A stretch of 25,713 nucleotides of DNA from a bacterium (lineage in GTDB: Bacteria > Bacteroidota > Bacteroidia > Bacteroidales > Bacteroidaceae). Within the stretch, counting starts at the first letter, position 1. Every line of letters starts with the position of its first letter. The position numbers were made by a program, and so were the translations under genes. Positions 17,959 to 25,713 of the stretch are shown here, piece after piece. Under the pieces are notes generated by a model. The model was not told the origin of the DNA. It searched no databases and saw nothing but the letters and a program-made list of their open reading frames with translations. The stretch covers positions 1 to 25,713 of the forward strand of contig SFQP01000008.1 in assembly GCA_004562975.1 (NCBI GenBank). The letters run 5' to 3'.

Positions 17959-18708
17959 TCACCTTGAAATATCCACAATCACCTGGAACGTGCCGCCCAG
18001 CGCGTGCGTGTCGTTCTTGCCGTAGCCCGGCACGTACCACGGATTGCCCAGCGCCGACTCCTTATTATATAAGCGCAACCTGTAGCGCACGGACCACCCC
18101 AGCCTGACCACGCTCCACACCTTAGCCTCCAGTCCGAAGAGCACCTCGGCCCAATGGTTCGTGCCGCGCAACCCCTCGTAACGGAAAGGCTGCGAAGTGC
18201 CATAGTAAGGGTCAGTAAGGTCTGGCCCGTCCACATCGTAGTTGAAAGTGGAAAAGGCATAACGTGCCCCCACGAAAATCCTGCCGGCATCGTTCACGTG
18301 CTTCGCCACGTTATAGTCCAACCCTGCGCGGAAATAGGGCGCGCGCACATGATAGTGCAAATTGGTGGTCTCGTTGCGGTGGTCGCTCACGCCGATGCCC
18401 GTTTCAAAAACGGGAAAATAGCGTCCGCGCAGGTTAAGGCGCGCCGCCGCCTCGTACTGGCCGTAGGGCGTACAGGCCGCCATCAGCGCGCCGCACAGGT
18501 CGGCCGACACGCTTACCCCGGCCCACAATGGCACACGCTTTTCGGCGGCCAAGGCTGCGGCAGCCTCCTCGGGCGAAGCGTACTGCACGCCGCGCACCCG
18601 TTCACGGCGCACCGTATCGGGCTGCTGGGCAGCCACCTGTGCCTGTACCGCGCTAACGCAGCTCAGTAGTAGAACGGAGGAAAATGCGAATATTTTCAAT
18701 GTCATCAT
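17959..18708 (-). CDS. Exported DUF6048-like protein
   Basis: A 249-residue exported protein. Residues 1-23 are a signal peptide (MMTLKIFAFSSVLLLSCVSAVQA) with cleavage before Q24. The mature part has a short helical stretch (PEEAAAALAAE) and then alternating aromatic-rich strands (for example YFRAGLDYNV, RIFVGARYAFSTFNYD and VRLGWSVRYRLRLY), as in a small outer-membrane barrel. It matches my memory of the Bacteroidetes DUF6048 family, which is often next to DUF6452. The start at 18708 lies 56 nt inside the lipoprotein gene upstream, so the two are probably translationally coupled. ATG at 18705 is one codon further in. Function is unknown. Confidence 0.75.
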   Translation of the reverse strand: MMTLKIFAFSSVLLLSCVSAVQAQVAAQQPDTVRRERVRGVQYASPEEAAAALAAEKRVPLWAGVSVSADLCGALMAACTPYGQYEAAARLNLRGRYFPVFETGIGVSDHRNETTNLHYHVRAPYFRAGLDYNVAKHVNDAGRIFVGARYAFSTFNYDVDGPDLTDPYYGTSQPFRYEGLRGTNHWAEVLFGLEAKVWSVVRLGWSVRYRLRLYNKESALGNPWYVPGYGKNDTHALGGTFQVIVDISR

Positions 18709-19180
18709 AATTTACAATCGAGCGCACCAGCGCAACGCTGTCCACCGTCAGCGGAAGCTGCGCGAGCGGATGCGAAGTGGCGCGTACGGAAGTGAGCGTA
18801 TGGAACACCGAGGCCGGACAGTCCACCGCCTCGAAATGAGGCTGCGGCTTGTGGCCCACGAATAGCGTGTCGACGGCTTCGCGTCCGTCGTCAGCCGTCC
18901 AGTGCAGCAGCAGCGTGTCAGTTTCCGCCCCCTCTTTGAGCGGAGCAAGAAAAGAGGCAGCCTCCTTGGCCTCACTCAGGAACACATCATCGGTGCCGAC
19001 AGCCCCTACCGTGAGCCTGATGCCCTCGTTGCCCGTCCACGCGCCCTGCGTTTCGACTGTGTAGAGGTTACATTGCATCAGCACCACATTGTCCAGCGGG
19101 CAGTCAATGTTGGAACAGGCCGTTAAGGCCAGCACCACAAAAGGGAAAAAGAGTCGTCTGATCAATTTTATAATGTACAA
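18653..19180 (-). CDS. DUF6452-like lipoprotein
   Basis: About 175 residues with a lipoprotein signal: basic start (IIKLIRR), hydrophobic core and lipobox LTAC with C22 as the lipidated residue. The mature part starts SNIDCPLDNVV and looks like a mostly beta domain with a few Cys residues. This fits the Bacteroidetes DUF6452 family, known to me as a neighbour of DUF6048. No ATG start is available: the frame opens at TTG 19180, with another TTG at 19165 that leaves a shorter signal peptide. Its last 56 nt overlap the next gene in another frame. It probably acts with that gene at the outer membrane. Confidence 0.7.
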   Translation of the reverse strand: MYIIKLIRRLFFPFVVLALTACSNIDCPLDNVVLMQCNLYTVETQGAWTGNEGIRLTVGAVGTDDVFLSEAKEAASFLAPLKEGAETDTLLLHWTADDGREAVDTLFVGHKPQPHFEAVDCPASVFHTLTSVRATSHPLAQLPLTVDSVALVRSIVNYDDIENIRIFLRSTTELR

Positions 19181-19250
19181 TTCTTAATGAGGCCGTTCAG
19201 CCATGAGGTAAACAAACTCATAATTTGGTTTTCAGGTTACGGGCTTAGAA

Positions 19251-19304
19251 GGTTATAATGTTACGCTGGCGTATTCCTACCCTTCCGGCAGTTACTTTAT
19301 AACC
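19251..19304. terminator. Candidate hairpin downstream of the glycosyltransferase gene
   Basis: GGTTATAA (19251-19258) is complementary to TTATAACC (19297-19304). The 38-nt loop can fold further. It lies just past the stop of the minus-strand glycosyltransferase gene. No clear T-run is seen, so a terminator role is tentative. Confidence 0.35.
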
Positions 19305-19326
19305 CTATAACCTAATTCCTCAAAAC

Positions 19327-20295
19327 CTAAATTGTCTTCTCAATCTGGTAGTCGTTACGCCCTGCCGCGTTGCGGCTGATGAGTTCCCCCAGGAAGCCCG
19401 CCACGAACAGCTGCGTACCCAGTATCATCATCGTCAGGGCGATGAAGAAATAGGGCGACGATGTCACCAGCGGAGCCGGCACCCCATTGGAGAGATGCAC
19501 CAGCTTCACCGCGCCCACCACCACGCAGGCCACGAAGCCCAGGAAGAACATCACCGAGCCCAAAAAGCCGAACACGTGCATCGGTTTCAGCCCGAAACTG
19601 TTGAGGAACCACAGCGACAGCAAGTCCAGGTAGCCGTTGACAAAGCGGTTCAGTCCGCCGAACTTCGTCTTGCCGAACTTGCGCGCCTGGTGGTGCACCA
19701 CCTTCTCGCCTATGCGTCCGAAACCCGCGTTCTTCGCCAGGTAAGGGATGTAGCGGTGCATTTCGCCGTACACCTCGATGTTCTTCACCACCTCGCTGCG
19801 GTAAGCCTTCAGCCCGCAGTTGAAGTCGTGCAGGTTCGGGATGCCGCTCACCTTGCGCGCCGTGGCGTTGAAAAGTTTCGTGGGGATGGTTTTCGACAGA
19901 GGGTCGTAGCGTTTCTGCTTGTAGCCCGAAACCAGGTCGTAGCCATCCTCCGTAATCATGCGGTACAGCTCGGGAATTTCGTCGGGCGAATCCTGCAGGT
20001 CAGCGTCCATCGTGATGACCACGCGCCCTTTTGCCTGTCTGAAGCCGCAGAACAGTGCAGGCGACTTGCCGTAATTGCGGCGGAACTTTATACCGTGTAC
20101 CTCGGGATGCTTGGCCGCAAAGCCTTCGATGACTTCCCAAGAACCGTCGGTGCTGCCGTCGTTCACAAAAATGATTTCGTAACTGAAGCCGTGCTCGTTC
20201 ATCACGCGCTCAATCCACGCCCGCAGTTCGGGCAAACTTTCCGCCTCGTTGTAAAGAGGTACGACAACGGAAATGTCATATTCGTAATCGTGCAT
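19327..20295 (-). CDS. GT2 glycosyltransferase, polyprenol-phosphate type
   Basis: A 322-residue membrane-bound family 2 glycosyltransferase of the DPM1/GtrB/ArnC kind, which moves a sugar from a nucleotide donor to undecaprenyl phosphate at the inner face of the membrane. Visible parts are the nucleotide-binding start SVVVPLYNEAESL (9-21), NDGSTDGSW (45-53), the metal motif DAD (97-99) in MDADLQDSP, HDFNCGLKAYR (156-166), a basic loop RKFGKTKFGG (205-214) and two membrane helices (about 241-265 and 281-304). The frame runs back to 20418, but codons before the ATG at 20295 lie in an AT-rich intergenic repeat, and MHDYEYDISVVVPLYN fits the family start. The sugar is unknown. Confidence 0.9.
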   Translation of the reverse strand: MHDYEYDISVVVPLYNEAESLPELRAWIERVMNEHGFSYEIIFVNDGSTDGSWEVIEGFAAKHPEVHGIKFRRNYGKSPALFCGFRQAKGRVVITMDADLQDSPDEIPELYRMITEDGYDLVSGYKQKRYDPLSKTIPTKLFNATARKVSGIPNLHDFNCGLKAYRSEVVKNIEVYGEMHRYIPYLAKNAGFGRIGEKVVHHQARKFGKTKFGGLNRFVNGYLDLLSLWFLNSFGLKPMHVFGFLGSVMFFLGFVACVVVGAVKLVHLSNGVPAPLVTSSPYFFIALTMMILGTQLFVAGFLGELISRNAAGRNDYQIEKTI

Positions 20296-20300
20296 GTGCA

Positions 20301-20470
20301 AATTTGATGAATAATTGACTAATGAATAATGAAGGCTGCGCCGTTCATCTGTTAAACAATTGTTTGATGAATAATGAATATTGAAGGCTGCGCCGTGAAA
20401 CCGGCGGTTCTGCTTCATCCTGAATGTCGGTAGCAGACCAGATTATTCATTATTCATCAAACAATTATTC
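20301..20470. repeat. Cluster of TGATGAATAATGAA repeats with a perfect 23-bp inverted repeat
   Basis: TTGATGAATAAT followed by TGAAGGCTGCGCCG occurs twice in direct orientation (about 20304-20343 and 20363-20395). An inverted copy lies at the end: 20358-20380 is perfectly complementary to 20444-20466 over 23 bp, with a 63-nt spacer. The right arm overlaps the stop codon of the DUF4199 gene (20465-20467). GAGGCTGCGCCG recurs at about 17911. These are extragenic repeats that may also end transcription of that gene. Confidence 0.65.
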
Positions 20471-21043
20471 ATTACCTCGTCGCCACGCCGCCAATCCTGC
20501 CACAACGGACACCACCGGTCCCACAATGGGCGCGGCATAGAGGGCCAGCGCGGCGTAGGTCGAAGCCCCAATCTGCCGCATCTGTTCCGCCAAGCCTTCC
20601 ACGCCCTTGCCGCCCGTCATCAGGTTGATTTGTGCCTCCATGCCCGACGCGCGAAGCTGCTGCCTCATGTCGGGTGCCTGAAGTCGTTGGGAGTAGGCAT
20701 CGAACAGCGTGCCGTGGTCAAAATAGTGGAGGTAGACAAAAACGAACAGCGCCACCCAAACCGAAGCGTAAAAACCGGTGAACAGCGCGTGAAGGAAGCC
20801 ACGTGCGAAACCGAAGGGCTCGCAGCCGGACGATACGCTGCGACGGAAGGACAAGGTCAACACAACGGACATCACAGGGCTGCCCAGCAGCATCACGGCG
20901 AACAGGGTGCTGAAGAAATCGTAGTACATGGACCACTTGAACACCGTCAGCGTCAGCATGCCCCAAAGCCCCAGCACCACGCCGTGGTGCATGGCGAAAG
21001 CATTGAGCTGGCGCATCATATCATTGTTTGGATTGGTTTGCAT
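20465..21043 (-). CDS. DUF4199-type membrane protein
   Basis: A 192-residue inner-membrane protein with four hydrophobic helices (about 19-36, 42-65, 80-105 and 158-187) and a polar loop between helices 3 and 4 (about 107-157) containing Met/Gln-rich helices. Size, topology and its place just upstream of a GT2 gene match the Bacteroidetes DUF4199 family as I know it; function is unknown. The frame opens at 21145 (TTG), with ATG codons at 21142 and 21139. I prefer ATG at 21043 (MQTNPNND) because the preceding 34 residues are not membrane-like and family members start about here. A promoter-like TAACTTTG lies at 21162-21169. Confidence 0.75.
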   Translation of the reverse strand: MQTNPNNDMMRQLNAFAMHHGVVLGLWGMLTLTVFKWSMYYDFFSTLFAVMLLGSPVMSVVLTLSFRRSVSSGCEPFGFARGFLHALFTGFYASVWVALFVFVYLHYFDHGTLFDAYSQRLQAPDMRQQLRASGMEAQINLMTGGKGVEGLAEQMRQIGASTYAALALYAAPIVGPVVSVVAGLAAWRRGNE

Positions 21044-21161
21044 AAAAATCTCTGTATCCGCCCGCAGCGCGCCCCGTACCGGCATTGAGGCATCATAGAC
21101 CCAGACAAGACGGACGGCGCATGGGTGCGCGATAAGCATCATCAATAGTTATTACAAGGGG

Positions 21162-21169
21162 CAAAGTTA
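21162..21169 (-). promoter_or_regulatory. Bacteroidetes -7 element for the DUF4199-GT2 unit
   Basis: TAACTTTG on the minus strand matches the TAnnTTTG consensus. An A/T run that could stand in for the -33 box lies about 23 nt upstream. It would give a leader of about 110 nt to the preferred start at 21043. Confidence 0.5.
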
Positions 21170-21264
21170 CGGTTTTTTTTCACGTACATTAGAAAAGCAC
21201 ATCCTTTTCGCCCTCAATCTGCTGTCAGCGGACAAGTATATAGAGTCAACAAGCAAGTGCAATA

Positions 21265-24200
21265 TTACGAATAATGTTTGTAGAACTCCAAATTAATCTT
21301 ACCGTCATCCTTAATGTCCTTAACTTTTACTTGTATGCGCTGTTTAGGCTTAAAATCGTAGATTTGCACTCCTTTCTTTTTCAAAACCGATTTGTGAACC
21401 AATCCTATGTGGTCGGATAAGAATTTCACAAATAGGCCAAACGGCTTTATGTTTGTAATTACACCATCGTAGATGCCTCCTATTTCAATCTTTTGGGAAT
21501 CTTGCAACACTTCCCCCGTCAGAGCATTAAGAATTTTTCCTTCTTTAGTTTTTCCTTCGATTATACCGTTTTCCACATCGTAATGGATATGGGTAAATGT
21601 TCCTATTTTACGAAATGAACCATCAACAAGCAATCTATCGTTATACGAATGCAAACAATAATACACCTCGTCCTCAAGTTGTGTCACTTTACTTATGTTT
21701 GTAGCGTTATACGTTTTCTTAGAAAGTATGTTTGTACAATACCTCTCCCCCTTGTTGCGACATAGAACAATGTTCTCGAAAACCATGTCCATATAATTAA
21801 ATTCCGGGTAGAGCAAACACTCTCCGTCGGGTGTGTAAAGTCCTTGCAATGTAACCGTTTGTGTATTCCAGCCTCGTCCGTATTCCTTCATGCGTTCCGC
21901 AATCACATACCCATCTTTTTCGTAAGCAGCAGAGAGATGGTCAGTCTTTTCCTTTCCGGACAAGTCATATAAAAGGATTTTGTTCTCATTATCGAGACAA
22001 TGTTCGTCTTTCGATAACAATAAGTAGTCATTGAAGTATGAAACTTCTCCTTTTACGGTTTTGATGAATGCTCCTTCCGCTGAAATAATGTCGTGCCCGT
22101 TTCCGATAAAGACCCCGTTGGGCAATCGCTCCAAAGACTCGTATTTGCATGAAATGATTTCCGTCCCATCTGCCGCGTCTATGCCATACAAGCTAAAGCA
22201 GGATGTCTTCTTCACCCCGTTGGCATACACCTCCGCCACTTCCTTTACGCGGTTTCCGTTGATGTCTACCTTCCCCGAACGGTTGTATTCTTTCGCTTCA
22301 GCCACACCGTCTTCAGAGAAGATACCTATCTCACTGACATCGTTGAACCAAGGTAGAAACAGCGAGAAATCCGGATTCAGCCACACGTGATGTCTATTCC
22401 AATAGTCATATCTTTCTTGTTCTAGAAATAATTCTATGATTCCGTCTTGCCGAATATTGATGGATGTTGCGTTCCAAAATAGAGGAATCAACGCCCGTCC
22501 TTCAGTGTCGTATAAGGCGAAATAGCTAAGCCCTTTGGTGACGCTGATTTGTTTCTTCTTTTCACAAATGATATACTTTCCCTCTGCATGAATCTCGTGG
22601 AACTCAAAGGGTACTACCACATCAATGCTACCGACAGAAGTTTTTCTGTATACTCCTTTTAGTTGATTAGTATTGGATTTATAAGCATATAGTCCCACAA
22701 AGAGGTTGTCCATCAAAGCACATTCTTCCGTTATGCTCTTGGAATCTACCGTCGTACCGCCTTCATAGTGAAGTAAGCCTTCTGCATCTACGCACCCCAC
22801 CTTTCCGTCCAATTCAAACTTCACCGGATAATTCTCAGCTCGTGTCTTGCGCATTTTGTATGAAACAGGAGTCAGCGGACGGTTGTCGTATGTCAGGCAT
22901 TGCATACCATACCCATAGGGAGATGCAATAATGAAGTTATCGAACACAGCATCTATGTTGTTGGCTTTAATCTTCATCGGCAGCATCTTACCTTCCTTTA
23001 TCAAAGTCCAATTCTCCACCCACTTGTGCGCTATTATTTCCTGCTGCAAATGTTCACAACAAACATACGTTCCGTTAAAGTGATATATGGTCTTGAATTG
23101 GTGCTCTTCGCCCAATATGATATTTCCACTATAGTCGATAATACATTTGTATTCATCCCTATATGGTTCCTTGGATGCAGCAATCAACTCACCTTTAGCC
23201 CCGGCCTCCAAGTATTTATAACCGGATAGAAGAGGAGCGGTGTCATGCAAGTTGTACAAGTTGTACCGCTGTTCTTTTCGGGTGATTATGTAATCGGTCG
23301 AGATAGGTACGATGGAATCAAACTGCGGAGTAAGCACTTCATGCCCCTCATTGTCGAATAGTCCGAACACAATGCACTTGGAAATATAATTCGCATACGC
23401 GAATCTCTCTTCCGTTGATTGCGTTTTATAGAAACCATAATCTGCAGGTATCACATTGTCAAATGCCAGGGGGACGATGGTCTTGCCCTGAAGAGTCATC
23501 ACTCCCATGCCCCCTTCGCGCCTTACGAGAATGCAGTCCTCTGATATATATTCTATTTCACTATATTGTGGAGCAAGCATTTCAACACCCGATTTGTGCA
23601 GTCCTAATAAAAGTTTGTCTCCCTGCATCACGAGATTCACCTCACTGTCCATCTTACTATATATGTATCCATCTTGATGCAGCATATAGGCTCGGCCCTT
23701 TATGGTAATAGTCCCAGCTGCAATATCTACTTGTTCTATCTCTACGGTTTGTCGGTTTGGGAATACCAAGAACTTCATACATTGTCTATTGTAACCGCCT
23801 CTTTTCTTGAAATGAAACGTAAGCAGATAGAATCCCCACCGTATGTTCTCAAGCTGATACTCATCTGTTGTGGACACCGTTTTTAGGATGGAGCTCGAAC
23901 CCCATATTCGCCATTCCTTTTTAGAGGCAATAAGATAGATGTCATCAGCTAAGTGCTTGATGAAGCTGCAAACGCAAGGTATGACGATACCTCCGGCACG
24001 ATTGGCCAGTCCCCATCGGCGAGCTTTCTTCACGTCGAACATTCCGAGCTGCATGTTCCATTCTACGTCCGAATATATAGGTGCCGTCAGCGTTTGTGAG
24101 TGATACATGAATCCCCATGCACCATTCTTCTCGTACACACTCGCTCGTTCCTGCTTCTCGATGATTTCCTGCTTTATTCTTTCTATGCGCACACACTCAG

Positions 24201-25149
24201 CTTGTTGCAGCTCCAGTTCCCGTTGCTTCCGGTCCATCAGCCCTTGCAACAGCTCTGCGCGCGAGCGTTCCAGTTCCTCAAGACGAAGTTTTACTGCAGG
24301 ATTTGCCTTATAGTAAATCTCGTCGGCATCCACATAGTAAGGTTTGAAGTTCTCTGTGTCATATTTCAGTTGCTCAAGCGAAATGTATTCAGCTTCCGAG
24401 AAACTACCGTCGGCATCCAGCCATTGACAACACAACACCAGTTCTCCGCGTTCGCGCGATAGTTCCTGTGCTTTTTTGTCCAAGATGAAGACATTGCGCT
24501 TATTGGCGTAATAGATGTCCTTGCACATCATGTTGTGCAAGTTTACATATTCCTTGTTGTCGTCAAAGTTGAAAACCCATACGATGAAGTATCCATTCAG
24601 TCGGTAGAATATGTCACGGTCTACTACAACGCTCAGGAACGTGGTGGACAGTTGTAGTTCGAACACTATATTCATCCCCTTGTATTGCGCTTGCACGTCC
24701 GGTCTGCGCCAGTTCATATAAGGCAACTGGCTGTCAATCCGTTTCTCTATCTTTACCCCGTCGATCCCCATTTCCCTGCTTTTCTCGTCTTGCAGCACAT
24801 CGGCTATCAAGTGCTTCAGTTCCTGATGGCGCTTGCTCTCGTTCACCTTTCCGTATTTTCTGATTTCAATTTCCTCCTTGGTGAGTTGCGTCGTGGTCTT
24901 GATGGGGCAGTCTTCGCTGTCATACAGATGCGAGAAATATGAAACCACGCCACGCTGGCACTTCCGTCCGCAGAGCTTAAGCATCTGGTGACAGTAGGGG
25001 CAAATCAAACGCGGCTTTCCCATTAGGATAGACTCTTCCAATGCACGTCTCCAGTGCATCAGTTCATGTTCCGACTTACTCAAAAACTCGTTGGCTTGGT
25101 ATATCTGTTCCTCTTTTATGTCGAAGACTTCATTAATTGTGTATTCCAT
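21265..25149 (-). CDS. CoiA-like nuclease / WG-repeat / S1-domain fusion protein
   Basis: A 1,294-residue protein, apparently cytoplasmic (no signal peptide, no membrane helix). In order: a zinc-finger-like region CPYC (50-53), C60, C64, FSH (72-74), C81, as at the start of CoiA-type proteins; a PD-(D/E)XK-like core with ESKRHQELK (104-112), RRPD (148-151, D151) and ELQLS (164-168, E164 and Q166), resembling CoiA/DUF6035; a charged coiled coil (about 287-337); about 18-20 divergent WG-type beta repeats (about 338-1215), for example GAWGF, RRWGLANRAGGIVIP and FGLFDNEGHEVLTPQFD; and an S1 fold (about 1222-1290) with GGIYDGVITNIKPFGLFVKF and GLVHKSVL. ATG 25149 is preferred to the upstream TTG 25170. 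It is AT-rich compared with its neighbours and has no partner gene. Its biological role is unknown. Confidence 0.85.
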   Translation of the reverse strand: MEYTINEVFDIKEEQIYQANEFLSKSEHELMHWRRALEESILMGKPRLICPYCHQMLKLCGRKCQRGVVSYFSHLYDSEDCPIKTTTQLTKEEIEIRKYGKVNESKRHQELKHLIADVLQDEKSREMGIDGVKIEKRIDSQLPYMNWRRPDVQAQYKGMNIVFELQLSTTFLSVVVDRDIFYRLNGYFIVWVFNFDDNKEYVNLHNMMCKDIYYANKRNVFILDKKAQELSRERGELVLCCQWLDADGSFSEAEYISLEQLKYDTENFKPYYVDADEIYYKANPAVKLRLEELERSRAELLQGLMDRKQRELELQQAECVRIERIKQEIIEKQERASVYEKNGAWGFMYHSQTLTAPIYSDVEWNMQLGMFDVKKARRWGLANRAGGIVIPCVCSFIKHLADDIYLIASKKEWRIWGSSSILKTVSTTDEYQLENIRWGFYLLTFHFKKRGGYNRQCMKFLVFPNRQTVEIEQVDIAAGTITIKGRAYMLHQDGYIYSKMDSEVNLVMQGDKLLLGLHKSGVEMLAPQYSEIEYISEDCILVRREGGMGVMTLQGKTIVPLAFDNVIPADYGFYKTQSTEERFAYANYISKCIVFGLFDNEGHEVLTPQFDSIVPISTDYIITRKEQRYNLYNLHDTAPLLSGYKYLEAGAKGELIAASKEPYRDEYKCIIDYSGNIILGEEHQFKTIYHFNGTYVCCEHLQQEIIAHKWVENWTLIKEGKMLPMKIKANNIDAVFDNFIIASPYGYGMQCLTYDNRPLTPVSYKMRKTRAENYPVKFELDGKVGCVDAEGLLHYEGGTTVDSKSITEECALMDNLFVGLYAYKSNTNQLKGVYRKTSVGSIDVVVPFEFHEIHAEGKYIICEKKKQISVTKGLSYFALYDTEGRALIPLFWNATSINIRQDGIIELFLEQERYDYWNRHHVWLNPDFSLFLPWFNDVSEIGIFSEDGVAEAKEYNRSGKVDINGNRVKEVAEVYANGVKKTSCFSLYGIDAADGTEIISCKYESLERLPNGVFIGNGHDIISAEGAFIKTVKGEVSYFNDYLLLSKDEHCLDNENKILLYDLSGKEKTDHLSAAYEKDGYVIAERMKEYGRGWNTQTVTLQGLYTPDGECLLYPEFNYMDMVFENIVLCRNKGERYCTNILSKKTYNATNISKVTQLEDEVYYCLHSYNDRLLVDGSFRKIGTFTHIHYDVENGIIEGKTKEGKILNALTGEVLQDSQKIEIGGIYDGVITNIKPFGLFVKFLSDHIGLVHKSVLKKKGVQIYDFKPKQRIQVKVKDIKDDGKINLEFYKHYS

Positions 25150-25508
25150 ATTATAAAAGAATAGTAACAAGACTCTTAATCATTAATAAACTCATCTAAT
25201 CGTGTATAGCTTTGCCATGTAACATTTTTGCAAAGTTTGTCTATATCGATTAAATATGATGAATATGAAGGATCTAAAAATATGTGGAAATTTGGGAAGC
25301 GACAAAAAGCAGCCGAAAAGTGTTAATTTTTAGAATGTACCGATAATTAAAGGTTTACGCTTGAATATTTCTGATTGTTTTTGGTTGTTCTACGCTTCTA
25401 AATACACTTGTTGTATCTACCCAAGAGCAACCTGAAAACTCTATTCGGAAACTAACTATGAGTATAACGCTCGTCCAAGACTTGCCGTAATTTCGTATAT
25501 TTCCAGGC
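25150..25508. other. AT-rich intergenic region upstream of the fusion gene
   Basis: About 360 nt of low-GC DNA with no recognisable gene. A 25-codon plus-strand frame (25256-25333) exists but has no supporting signal. No clear Bacteroidetes promoter for the fusion gene could be fixed by eye. Confidence 0.5.
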
Positions 25509-25713
25509 TCATATCTTCACAAACATCTTCTGTCTATACATCCAGCGGAGGATGAAGAAGAGGATGAGGGCGTTGCCGAAGGTCAGCCATGTAGGGTAGT
25601 ATGCGCCCAAGAGAGGTTCGAGGCCGTAGCTCACACTGCTGACGATGGACCGGAAGTTGATGACCTCGCCCAGCATGTAGGCCACTATGGAGTTCATGCC
25701 ATAGATTTTCAAC
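25509..25713 (-). CDS. C-terminal fragment of an acyltransferase-type membrane protein (DUF5009/HGSNAT-like)
   Basis: The gene runs off the right edge of the window, so only about the last 67 residues are visible. They show GMNSIVAYMLGEVINF, then LGAYYPTWLTFGNALILFFILRWMYRQK and the stop, with two hydrophobic helices and a short basic tail. This looks like the end of the Bacteroidetes heparan-alpha-glucosaminide N-acetyltransferase-like/DUF5009 membrane proteins, which close with a helix and a WMYR-type tail. The assignment rests on a short piece. Confidence 0.55.
   Translation of the reverse strand, partial: LKIYGMNSIVAYMLGEVINFRSIVSSVSYGLEPLLGAYYPTWLTFGNALILFFILRWMYRQKMFVKI

Noticed and set aside
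19495..20307. Open frame of 270 codons on the plus strand opposite the glycosyltransferase
   Set aside because: Antisense shadow. Its composition (His/Val/Arg-rich) is typical of reversed GC-rich genes.
20296..20418. N-terminal extension of the GT2 protein by 41 residues
   Set aside because: The codons lie in the TGATGAATAATGAA repeat and the added residues are unlike the family, so the ATG at 20295 is used.
25256..25333. A 25-codon frame in the AT-rich region upstream of the fusion gene
   Set aside because: Too short, and no promoter or conservation evidence can be seen. A toxin or antitoxin partner was considered and is not supported.

Overview
The window looks like chromosomal DNA of a Bacteroidales bacterium (Bacteroidaceae/Prevotellaceae-like) with high-GC genes. 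The evidence is Bacteroidetes-type -7 promoter elements (TAnnTTTG), weak Shine-Dalgarno sequences, Bacteroidetes-restricted families (DUF5686, DUF4199, and DUF6048/DUF6452-like proteins) and many AT-rich dispersed extragenic repeats. Most genes are about 55-65% G+C by eye. The exception is roughly 21.2-25.5 kb, nearer 40-43%. No rRNA, tRNA, CRISPR array, transposase or phage gene was seen.

Layout. Positions 1-675 hold no credible gene but contain three repeat structures: a REP-like palindrome with a half copy, an inverted duplicate pair, and a nested hairpin. From 676 to 3364 an MFS permease, panB (ketopantoate hydroxymethyltransferase) and a HAD phosphatase lie on the minus strand. A divergent promoter-like region (about 3433-3470) separates them from a plus-strand block: a polytopic membrane protein, a secreted WG-like protein with a DnaJ-type zinc tail, a small low-molecular-weight phosphatase, then a TPP riboswitch followed by thiE and thiC, nudC, a RelA/SpoT homologue with a destroyed hydrolase motif, and a DUF5686 outer-membrane barrel. 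From about 15.96 kb to the end all genes are on the minus strand: a Crp/Fnr-type regulator, apbE, a DUF6048-like protein and a DUF6452-like lipoprotein (overlapping pair), a polyprenol-phosphate-type GT2 glycosyltransferase, a DUF4199 membrane protein, one very large AT-rich gene, and the C-terminus of an acyltransferase-type membrane protein cut by the window edge.

How genes work together. The clearest unit is thiamine synthesis: a Bacteroides promoter (TTTG-N19-TATTTTTG) and TPP riboswitch control thiE (thiamine-phosphate synthase) and thiC (pyrimidine precursor synthase), and the transcript may run on into nudC and the RSH gene. The GT2, DUF4199, DUF6048 and DUF6452 genes look like envelope functions. 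The Crp-type regulator and apbE are next-door genes on the same strand.

The best candidate for something new is the 1,294-residue protein at 21265-25149. It combines a CoiA-like zinc finger and PD-(D/E)XK-type nuclease core, a coiled coil, about 18-20 divergent WG-type beta repeats and a C-terminal S1 RNA-binding domain. It is a single gene with unlike base composition next to AT-rich intergenic DNA, which suggests horizontal transfer and fits a single-gene defence, DNA-uptake or nucleic-acid surveillance role. That role is inference only.
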